NCBI GenBank assembly: GCA_033398695.1
Contig: CM065816.1
Location: forward strand, 129,677,358-129,741,357
Direction of reading: 5' to 3'
Length of the DNA: 64,000 nt
Source: Orobanche coerulescens
Lineage: Eukaryota > Streptophyta > Magnoliopsida > Lamiales > Orobanchaceae
Every line of letters begins with the position of its first letter. Within the stretch, counting starts at the first letter, position 1. This document shows positions 55,867 through 64,000 of the stretch, one piece after another. The notes beneath the pieces were generated by a model. It made no database searches and was not told where the DNA came from. It saw nothing but the letters and a program-made list of their open reading frames with translations. Position numbers and translations under genes: made by a program.

Positions 55867-56516
55867 AACGTACGCAAAGGATGAGCCATAACGTACGTAA
55901 TGAAGGCAGCAGTGAGCAACGGCTAGTTGAGCCTTTGAGCCTATTAATTCCAAACCATTTGGTATCAATGGACACAACAACTCTGAGAAGATCATACATT
56001 CATCTGATATTATTATATATACTATCGTTGTTGTAACTGTACTTAATTGATAAGTGTTTAAGTGTTCATACACGAAAACCATAGACGAGAGGAAAGATAT
56101 GGATTGTAGATTGATTCGGTGTTATTAGGATCGTTGATCTGGCATTGTTATAATCATATCTAAATCCAAGTGAGGTTTGTCTAGTACCCATAGAAAGCTA
56201 GATAGGTTGATTCCTTGTCCGATAGAAAAGGAAAACGGCGTGGCTTGGACCGACAAAAAGACAAGTGTGGTACAGTTTATCTCAGACCGATAGAAGACGA
56301 GATTGTAACGGTATCCCTCAGACTGATAGAAGACGAGGCGCAGAGGTTGATCTTTAGCCTAAGGAAAAAGATACGAAGAGATGACGTAGGCACGTTTGGC
56401 CGAACCTCTATAAATCTTGTGTCGTTTATCTTCTGCTCTTTAAATCGCTTCCGCAACGCAAAAGAGTTTCATAACTCTATTTCCAACATGGCGATACCAA
56501 TAATATTGCTCCAACA
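55867..56516 (+). repeat. Copia-E1 5' LTR, right half only
   Basis: It begins abruptly at TAACGTACGCAAAGG and ends GCTCCAACA. It aligns with about 59435-60079 of the full E2 LTR. The missing left half corresponds to what is present at 58521-58994. Confidence 0.85.
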
Positions 56517-56517
56517 A

Positions 56518-56529
56518 TTGGTATCAGAG
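56518..56529 (+). promoter_or_regulatory. Primer binding site of Copia-E1
   Basis: TTGGTATCAGAG directly follows the LTR end CCAACA. Confidence 0.8.
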
Positions 56530-56575
56530 ATGGTATCCATATAAAGCGGATTAACATCTGAGGAGAAAATATCCG

Positions 56576-58026
56576 ATGACTTTTCAATTTGCACCAGTCG
56601 AAGGTCTTGCTCTAAATCAACCTCCATTCTTCGATGGATCGAATTACATGACTTGGAAGAAAAAAATGCCGATCTTCATTCGTGTCTATGATATATAAAT
56701 CTGGAAGATCATCTGTCTTGGTCCGAAAGTTCCAACCAAATCCGACGGGTCACTTAAGAGCTTCGAAGAGTACAATGATGAGGATTGGAAGAATGATCAC
56801 CTAAATTGTAAGGCCACTCAACTTTTAAACTGTGCCTTAAATCCATAGGAGGTCAACCGTATTTCTTCGTGTGAAAGTGCTAAAGAAATATGGAAAATTC
56901 ATGAAATCACACACGAGGGAACAACTCAAGCCAATGAGACAAAGATTAATATGCTTCTCCATGATTACGAGTTATTCATGATGAAGGGTGACGAGTCCAT
57001 CACCGACATGCTCGACCGATTTTCGGTCATCACAAATGGACTTGCTTCGTTCAGGAAACCGCTATCGAGTAGTGAAAAAGTCAAGAAAATCTTACGATCA
57101 CTACCTAGCGAATGGGACAACACCATGATGGCAATCATGGAATCTAAAGAACTCAATACGCTCGACTTTAGAGCCCTCGTTGGTTCGCTAATAAATTATG
57201 AGATTGTTCTAAAATCACGGAAGGTCAAGCCGAAACCAAAGGAAAAATCGATAGCCTTAAAAGCTAAGATGTCTCGCCAAGAAGAAATCCCGGTGGACGA
57301 AGATGATGAAGAATCGGCATATTATGCCAAAAATATTAATAAGTTTCAAAACTTATTGAACCGGAGAATAAAGGACATCAAATCGGGCGAATCTAAGAAA
57401 TTCGATAACAACTGTCGAATATGTGGTAAACCAGGCCACTTTGCCAAAAATTGCCGAGGCTCAAATCAAAATAAGAAAGTTCTCATAGCAACATGGAGTG
57501 ACGAAGAGGATGATGATGAATATATTCAAAATAACCTCGCACTCATGGCAAGGAGTTCATTCGACGAAAGCGACGTCGAAAGCCAGGTTAGTACATCGTC
57601 TCAAGATGAATTATTTGAAGCATTAAAACTTTTACATACCAATTTTCAAAATGCTTTAATTGAAATTAAATCCCTCCAATCGAAAAATAAATTTTGGAAT
57701 TTGAAATTTCTAAAATAAAAGAAAAAGGGAAATTCATTGAAATCGATCATTCTCTGTTCATTGAGAAAGAGAATAAATCGAAAGATGATTTTTTGAAAGT
57801 TCAAGACGAACTCAAGGCTCTAACGAATAAATTTTCTTGTGGAAATGACAAGTTTGAACAAATATTTTCCGTTCAAAAATATTCTCTACACAAACAGGGG
57901 TTAGGATTCAAACCGCATAATAAAACGGAATCCTTAAATTTGAAAATACCCCGTTGCAATAAATGTTTTAAAACTTGGGCATCACATTTCGAATTGCAAA
58001 AGCCCACGACGGACGATCAAAATTAA
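56576..58026 (+). pseudogene. Copia-E1 gag with stop codons and frameshift
   Basis: From ATG 56576 the frame reads MTFQFAPVEGLALNQPPFFD, then GSNYMTWKKKM, with stops near 56696 and 56846. From 56951 a long open stretch carries LLHDYELFMMKGDESITDML, LRSLPSEWD and the CCHC zinc knuckle CRICGKPGHFAKNC (57415-57456). After a frameshift near 57710 the C-terminal coiled region continues to 58026. It is a SIRE-like copia gag. No protease, integrase or RT follows: only about 500 bp separate gag from the 3' LTR. Confidence 0.9.
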
Positions 58027-58520
58027 GAAAATTTGGATTCCTAAAAGAACCACTATACCAAACATCGTCTATGTTTCTAATGAAACACCAACTATCGGTT
58101 GGATCACCAAAAATCAAAATTGATTTAATTCATTATATTTTTAAGGGGAGATTTTTGTCAGGGAGAGTTTACCCATTTCTGCATATATTTTATCATGATT
58201 TTATTATCTATTCTATAACCTTATATGCACTTTTTACTGATAACAAAAAGGGGGAGAATAGGATAATGGGAGAAAGAGTCATGGAAGAATAACGAGAAAA
58301 ATAAAAAAATATATACAGATCATGAAAGGAGGAGAAAATATGAAGAAAGTCGAGAAGTCGAAAATCAAAGAAGAAGTTGAAAAAGGAGAAAAGAAAAGAT
58401 GGGGAAAAGAAAACTAACGAAACGGACAAAGCCGAAAAGCTTGATTCGTAAATATGTTTTTATTTTGCAGGTTTACCCCATTGAAGAGTGTTGTTTTGTA
58501 ATCATCAAAAATCGGGAGAT
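58027..58520 (+). other. Copia-E1 3' internal end
   Basis: KIWIPK-like text near 58040 is the last coding trace, followed by non-coding DNA with AAAAAGGGGGAGAA (about 58246) and a purine-rich end GGGAGAT before the LTR. Pol has been deleted between about 58060 and 58140. Confidence 0.65.
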
Positions 58521-58994
58521 TGTTGGAATATTTTATTCCATACATTTATATTTGAGTTTTGATGATTAGTTGTTAATCAACGAAAAACAACAAGGAATCA
58601 AAACAAAACAACGAAGAAGTTGAAGATGCTCGATTCGGACAGAATAGCAAACAAACGAAAATAACGTACGTAATACATACAATATAACGTACGTAATGTA
58701 TATCCAGCTGAAGGCAGACGAGTATGACAAGCAGTTAACATACGCAACACATGATGAATAACGTACGTAAATGAAGAACATATAACGCACGTAACAAAGA
58801 TTGGTTAACGTACGTAATGAGTGTTATGAATTCAAATATTAGAACCATTGAACGGACAGATGACGTCATGGAGTATGTCAGCATGCAACGAGTATTTTGA
58901 ATGAAGATAACATACGTAATGGAGATAGTATAACATACGTAATGAAAGAAACGAAGCTACTGGACTGATTTTCATAGAGATTAACATACGTAAC
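58521..58994 (+). repeat. Copia-E1 3' LTR, left half only
   Basis: It starts TGTTGGAATATTTTATTCC and contains TAACGTACGTAA palindromes (about 58662-58994). It is cut at 58994 by the E2 LTR inserted at a TAACATACGTAAC site. Confidence 0.87.
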
Positions 58995-59130
58995 TGTTGG
59001 AATAATTTATTCCATACATTCATTAATAGATTTTTGATGATTAAGTTGATAAACAAAACAAAACAACAAAGAGGTGAAGCAAAACATCAGAGGAGACGAA
59101 GACGCAAAAAGCTGCCCAAACTGCATGGAT

Positions 59131-59450
59131 AACGCACGCTATATATATTGCATAGCATACGCAATGTTGGCAATATAACGTACGTAAGAATATTGGTATA
59201 ACGTATGTAATATGATGTATCAGTATTCAAATAAGAAGAACTTTGAAGATGACGTCATGGCATAGATCAGCAAGCAACGGATATGTTGACAAATGAATAA
59301 CGTACGTAATGGGGAGTTGCTAACGTACGTAATGATCAAGATAGAAGCCACTGGACTATTTTGTGGACAGGATAACGTGCATAACATTTAGAAGTTAACG
59401 TACGTAAATAATCTAGCATACGTAAAAGGGAAGCAATAATGTATGTAATG
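59131..59450. promoter_or_regulatory. Palindrome cluster upstream of TATA in Copia-E2
   Basis: Variants of TAACGTACGTAA(TG) occur at about 59176, 59298, 59321 and 59395, with decayed forms such as TAACGTATGTAA and TAATGTATGTAA between. They lie immediately upstream of TATAAATACC. The word is shared with the gypsy Tekay-C LTR. Confidence 0.75.
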
Positions 59451-59490
59451 AAGAATCAGGGAGCTAACGGCTAGTTGAGGCTTTGGAGCC

Positions 59491-59500
59491 TATAAATACC
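59491..59500 (+). promoter_or_regulatory. TATA box of Copia-E2
   Basis: TATAAATACC sits about 40 bp after the last palindrome. Confidence 0.7.
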
Positions 59501-60138
59501 ACTTCCTATGGTATTGAAGATATAACAACACAAAGCCACAAAGCATTCGATATATTGATCAAAGATTATTATACACATTCTTGTTGTTGTAATTGTGCTT
59601 ATATTGATAGTTTGAGTGTTTATACATTCAACACATACACGAGAGGAAAAAGAAAAGATACGATTGGATTCGGTGTTATTAGGATCAAGGATCCGGCATT
59701 GTTAGAATCGCAATCGATATATAAGTGAGGTTTATCTAGTACCCATAGAAAGATAGAGTGGTTGATCCCTTGTCCAATAGAAAAGGAAAACGGTTTAACT
59801 TGTACCGACATAAAGACAAGTAAGAGAACAGTTTACTCGGAACGATAGAAGACGAGCTTGTAACGGTTATCCCTCGACCGATAGAAGAGAGGTACATAGG
59901 TTGATCTTTATCCTATTGAAAAAGATATCGAGAGAGAACGTTGGCTTCGTTAATAGCCGAACCTCTATAAATCCTTGTGTCGATTTATTTTCTGCACTTT
60001 ATTTAAATCGCTTCCGCAACACGAAAGAGCTTTACAACTCTATCTCCAAATGGAGATACCGACCAATAGTGCTCCAACAATTGGTATCGGAGCGGTACCT
60101 CCAATAAGCGGCTTAACATCTGAGGAGAAGATCCAAAT

Positions 60139-61308
60139 GGCGTTCTAATTTGCTCTGGTCGAAGGTCTTGCTTTGAACCGATCACCATTCTTTGATGGAT
60201 CAAATTATATGACATGGAAGAAAAAGATGCGATCTTTATTTGTGCCTATGATATAGAGATTTGGAAGATCATTTGCCTTGACCCGAAAGTTCCAATCAAA
60301 CCTAACGGATCTCTTAAGAGTTTCGAAGAATAAAATGACGAGGATTGGAAGAACGACCATCTAAATTGTAAGGCTACTCAATTTCTATATTGTGCCTTCA
60401 ATCCAGAAGAGGTCAATCGTATCTCATCGTGTGAAAGTGCTAAAGAAATATGGAAAATTCTTGAAATCACACACGAAGGGACAACTCAAATCAAGGATAC
60501 GAAGATCAATATGCTTCTCCATGACTACGAGTTATTCATGATGAAGTGTGACGAGTCCATCACCAACATGCTCGACCGATTTGCAGTCATCACCAATGGA
60601 CTAGCTTCGTTCGGAAAACTATTATCAAGTAGTGAGAAAGTTAAGAAAGTCTTAAGATCACTACCTGTTGAATGGTACGGCACGGTTACGGCGATAATGG
60701 AATCTAAGATCTGAATAATCTTGATTTTAGTGCTCTCGTTGGTTCACTTATAAACTACGAGATTGTCCTAAAATCTCGGAATGCTAAACCGAAGCCGAAG
60801 GAAAGATCAATAGCCTTGAAGGCTAAGATGTCAAAAAGAGAAGAAATCCCGGTTGATGAAAGCGACGAAGAATCGGCATATTATGCCAAAAATATTAATA
60901 AGTTTCAAACCTTATTAAACCGGAGAAAGAAAGACATCTTGGGCGAATCTAAGAAATTCGACAATTCTTGTCGATTATGTGGTAAACCAGGCCATTTCGC
61001 GAAGAATTGCCGAGCAAAACCCAAGAAGGAGGTTTTAATAGCAACATGCAGCGATGAAGACGAAGATGAAGATTTTCTAAATCAGAATAATCTCGCTCTC
61101 ATGGCCCGGAGTTCATTCGACGACAGCGACGTCGAAAGCCAAGTAAGTAATTCTTACGATGAACTTTTTGAAGCATTTGAATTACTTCATACGGATTTTC
61201 AAAATGCTTTATCCGAGATTAAATCCCTTAAATCTAAATATAAAACATTGGAAATTGAAAATTCCAAAATTCTTGGAAAGGGAAAATTTATCGAGACCAA
61301 TCATCTCT
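60139..61308 (+). pseudogene. Copia-E2 gag with stops and frameshifts
   Basis: The ATG at 60139 is followed by an early TAA and by indels near 60230 and 60715. The frame otherwise parallels E1: LLHDYELFMMKCDESITNML, LRSLPVEW, KAKMSKREEIPVDESDEESA, zinc knuckle CRLCGKPGHFAKNC (60969-61010), MARSSFDDSDVESQVS. It ends at GKFIETNHLS where 5S rDNA begins. Confidence 0.9.
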
Positions 61309-61451
61309 CGTGACGGTATATCATTTTCAATAAGCTTCATATCCATGGCTTCTTTAGACCGTAGGTGGAAGGATCACCGTGGAGAATTCCTAATAAAATG
61401 AAAAATCGAGCGTAAAAAAAGAATCGAGCAGCGCTGGACGGCAAAAAAAGG

Positions 61452-61570
61452 GGGGTGCAACACGAGGACTTCCCAGGGGGTCACCCATCCTAGTACTACT
61501 CTCGCCCAAGCGCGCTTAACTTCAGAGTTCTGATGGGATCCGGTGCATTAGTGCTGGTATGATCGCACCC
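61452..61570 (-). rRNA. 5S ribosomal RNA gene, copy 1
   Basis: The minus strand reads GGGTGCGATCATACCAGCAC ... GTTGCACCCC, 119 bp, the plant 5S sequence. The internal promoter (A box AGTTAAGCGCGCTTGG, then GGATGGGTGACC) is present. It differs from copy 2 at two positions in and near the A box (CTCTGAAG for CTCCGAAG; GCGCGC for GCGTGC), so it may be a decayed copy. A T run downstream would terminate RNA polymerase III. Confidence 0.95.
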
Positions 61571-62167
61571 ATAAGTAGAACCAAATTCTATTCTCTTATG
61601 GTAGATTCGACCCGAACTTCAAACAACCATCATTTTCAAACCGGGAGGAGCAACGAGACCCACCACACATGCCGGCGAAGCTCTTCTCGCGCCCATCGTG
61701 TGACCCGACGCTCAGAATTCCTATTATAATATGTTTCCAGAAGTGGAACGGCGATTCGTGTCGAACTCATCGCGTTCCGCCATGACATAACTGGTCCCGA
61801 GCCTAAATTCCCCCGTTTTCACGCACTTTCGGCCTTTATATCACTTTATTTATATAATATTTCGTTTTTATTTTGATATCTTGTGTCATTTTCGATTTAG
61901 ATGTGTTTCTTAGGCTTAAAAATACATTCTCCAATGTATTGGGAGGCGGAATTTGATAATTTCTAATTAGTAAAATCACATTTCTTCCCCGTACGACGGG
62001 CGTTTGTCATTTACTTTATTACTCCCGTGACGGTATATCATTTTCAATAAGCTTCATATCCATGGCTTCTTTAGACCGTAGGTGGAGGGATCACCGTAGA
62101 GAATTCCTAATAAAACAAAAAATCGAGCGTAAAAAAAGAATCGAGCAGCGCTGGACGGCAAAAAAAG

Positions 62168-62286
62168 GGGGTGCAACACGAGGACTTCCCAGGGGGTCAC
62201 CCATCCTAGTACTACTCTCGCCCAAGCACGCTTAACTTCGGAGTTCTGATGGGATCCGGTGCATTAGTGCTGGTATGATCGCACCC
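62168..62286 (-). rRNA. 5S ribosomal RNA gene, copy 2
   Basis: 119 bp on the minus strand with consensus plant internal promoter text (AGTTAAGCGTGCTTGGGC, GGATGGGTGACC) and a T run after GTTGCACCCC. No mutation is seen in the promoter boxes. It could be transcribed if chromatin allows. Confidence 0.95.
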
Positions 62287-62422
62287 AGAAGTAGAACCAA
62301 ATTCTATTCTCTTATGGTAGATTCGACCCGAACTTCAAACAGCCATCACTTTCGAACCAGGAGGAGCTACGGGACCCACCACACATGCCGGCGAAGCTCT
62401 TCTCGCGCCCATCGTGTGACCC

Positions 62423-63029
62423 AAATGGGTATTTAGAAACAAGAAGGATGAGAATTGACTAGTAACCAGGAATAGATCCCGTCTAGTCGCACAAGGCTAC
62501 ATATAGGAAGAAGGCATAGACTATGATGAGACATTTGCCCCTGTAGCCAGATTAGTATCCATTAGGATATTTCTAGATTTTGCTGTCCATAAGAGCTTTA
62601 TAGTATATCAAATGGATGTTAAGCGCGCATTCCTAAATGGAGCCTCGCCGAAGAAGTCTATGTTTAACAACCACCAGGGTTTGTCAACACTGAAGGCAGA
62701 GACCTTGTACACAGACTACGGAAAGCTCTGTATGGACTTAAGCAAGTACCTAGAGCGTGGTACGAAACCCTGTCCTTGTACCTTACTGATAACGGATTTG
62801 AGAAAGGTGTTGTGGACAAGACTTTATTTAAGATACAGGAAGGTGATGACCTGTTAATGGTAAAAATATATATTGATGACATTATATTTGGTTCTACTAA
62901 CCTTGCTTTATGTCAAAGGTTCTCTCATCTCATGCAAAGTAAATTTGAAATGAGTATGATTGGGGAACTTAGTTATTTCCTAGGATTGAAGGTAAAGCAT
63001 TTGCCTACAGGAATCTTCATCAACCAGGA
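62423..63029 (+). pseudogene. Copia reverse transcriptase fragment (SIRE-like)
   Basis: It starts within the RT motif KWVFRNKKDEN and continues [24 protein letters not shown] and [10 protein letters not shown]. After indels it reads [16 protein letters not shown], then [20 protein letters not shown] (catalytic YIDD) and FEMSMIGELSYFLGLKVKHL. It is cut at 63029 by the Tekay-F LTR. Stops and frameshifts make it dead. It may be the remainder of Copia-E2, or of a different copia element. Confidence 0.9.
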
Positions 63030-64000
63030 TGTAATATCCGACTGTAATTTTTATTTTTATTTGTCATTATATATTTGGATAAATTGATTATCGTAAGTCA
63101 TTGCATTTAGTATTATATTGAGGTATTATAAATTTGAACTTCATATCGTTGTTATTTCATACTCGATGATTCGATGTTAATTAGAGAGTTGCATTTTTTG
63201 AACTTTTCTGTTGATGTAGCGTACGCTACGTAGCATGATTAACGTACGTTAATCTTGTGCCTTAACGTGCGTAATGTTTCCTCTGTTGCGCACGCTAAGA
63301 GGGAATCTGGCATCAGTTGACTTCAGCACGTGAACTTGTTATCTGTTGGCATGCATGTGGGTGGTGTTTGAGCTGTCGTGTCGACAGAGTCAACTTTTAT
63401 TAGCGTGCGTAACCCCTTTTTATTAGCGTGCGCTATTGGCCTGCGGATCCAAGACAGTAGCCAGCCGCTTACGTACGTAATATCGACCGGTTAGCGTACG
63501 TAAGTGTGTTAGCGTACGCTAAATTGTCTCGATAGCGTGCGCTAAGTCTGCACAGTCTATTTATAGGACCAGCCTGTTTTTCATTTCTTCACAACTCCAA
63601 ACCGATTCTCTCTCTATATATCGTCCCTCTGCACTCCCAAACCGATATCATCCTCCCCCAACTTCCTTCTAAGCCTTAAATCTTGAAGTGGAGCTCATTT
63701 CCTTGGAGATTAGGAGGTGTTCTTGAGCTTGGAGTATATTTTCTCATAGCATTGAGGTTGTTCTTCGTTTCTGAAGGTAGGTGTACTTTATTCTCTGTAT
63801 TGTTTTCATATGTTGATGTTAGTAACGAATTATACTTCACCTAGATTTAGATTAATCAAGTAAAACATAGTTTTAATCCAACCTTTTTAACACTTTTGAT
63901 GAATATGATAAATAAGGGTTTGAGATGGATGTGTTCTTGATGATATAGTGATTTTAACCATGTTGTAACTATCATTCTCATCTTACTGGACGAATTTAGC
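63030..64000 (+). repeat. Tekay-F LTR, beginning (runs off the window)
   Basis: It starts TGTAATATCCGACTG after copia RT. A palindrome cluster (63217-63545) mixes TAGCGTACGCTA and TAACGTACGTTA words. The TATA-like TATTTATAGG (63558-63568) comes directly after it, then a leader similar to Tekay-D (repeated CTTCC, TTGGAGAT, GAAGGTAGGTG text). The 3' end lies outside. Confidence 0.85.
63217..63545. promoter_or_regulatory. Palindrome cluster upstream of TATA in Tekay-F
   Basis: TAGCGTACGCTA at 63217, TAACGTACGTTA at 63240, then TTAACGTGCGTAA, TTAGCGTGCGCTA, TTACGTACGTAA, TTAGCGTACGTAA, TTAGCGTACGCTAA and TAGCGTGCGCTAA up to about 63545. Confidence 0.78.

Larger units (their letters stand above)
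58995..60079 (+). repeat. Copia-E2 5' LTR (1085 bp)
   Basis: It starts TGTTGGAATAATTTATTCC and ends GCTCCAACA. A palindrome cluster spans 59131-59450, and the TATA box TATAAATACC is at 59491-59500. The repeated ACCGACATAAAGACAAG / CGATAGAAGACGAG leader blocks follow. The PBS TTGGTATCGGAG follows at 60081. Confidence 0.9.
61309..62422 (-). repeat. Fragment of a 5S rDNA tandem array (716-bp period)
   Basis: About 1.55 repeat units. The block from CGTGACGGTATATCATTTTC at 61310 recurs at 62026, and the 5S genes at 61452 and 62168 are also 716 bp apart. The fragment is bounded on the left by copia gag and on the right by copia RT (AAATGGGTATTTAGAAAC at 62423). The spacer has no gene. Confidence 0.9.

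Noticed and set aside
61309..62422. 5S sequence suggested a Cassandra-type TRIM element, which carries 5S in its LTRs
   Set aside because: Here two complete 5S genes lie in a 716-bp tandem period with array spacer; no short LTR pair, PBS or PPT surrounds them.

Overview
This is plant nuclear DNA, almost certainly from a eudicot with a repeat-rich genome. The evidence is a dense pile of Ty1/copia and Ty3/gypsy LTR retrotransposons (Tat, Del/Tekay chromovirus and Athila-like types), CACTA, hAT and Helitron DNA transposons, and a fragment of a plant 5S rDNA array. I see no intact ordinary host gene. The only host-like candidate is a short acidic reading frame at 32415-32627 (minus) with its own TATA box and a good start context. 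Coordinates of nested elements below rest on terminal TG...CA pairs and target-site duplications (TSDs) read directly from the sequence.

Layout. 1-4398: 3' part of a decayed copia element, inserted in the 3' LTR of a Tat-type gypsy element. 4399-29436: that Tat element, minus strand, with gag-pol (28277-27224 continued at 13846-9123) and a spliced antisense ORF (5354-8066, plus). Its gag is split by a minus-strand Del/Tekay-like non-autonomous element (13852-27218, TSD GTCTA), which itself holds a small gag-only Tat derivative (17165-21690, TSD ACAAC). 29437-32955: AT-rich DNA with a Helitron (31449-32247) and the small host-like frame. 32956-46660: a hAT element (TTF/DUF4371 type) carrying a second 799-bp Helitron and split by an Athila-like solo LTR (34962-46297, TSD GAGGT). 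That LTR is split by a Tekay-like LTR, a CACTA element, a gag-only Tat element and a Tat solo LTR. Exchanged TSDs show that 40687-43054 was inverted by recombination between two oppositely oriented Tat LTRs. 46661-50407: another Tekay-like LTR with a CACTA element inside and a chromodomain remnant beside it. 50408-55866: copia LTRs and gag, split by a Tekay-like solo LTR (52552-54913, TSD CCTTA). 55867-63029: two SIRE-like copia derivatives; in the second, 1.1 kb of 5S rDNA (two 5S genes, 716-bp period) sits between gag and reverse transcriptase. 63030-64000: start of another Tekay-like LTR.

How the parts relate. The window is a record of successive insertions, deletions and recombination. 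Autonomous Tat coding capacity is nearly preserved; the gag-only Tat and copia derivatives would need enzymes in trans.

Most interesting signals. (1) LTRs of unrelated families (Tekay-like, Athila-like, copia, Tat) carry a cluster of short CpG-containing palindromes just upstream of the TATA box, each family using its own word while the flanks are homologous among the Tekay-like LTRs. (2) A tandem hairpin pair with compensatory base changes is conserved about 330-400 nt from the 3' end of every complete Tekay-like LTR. (3) The LTR-mediated inversion with swapped TSDs. (4) 5S rDNA embedded between retrotransposon gag and RT.
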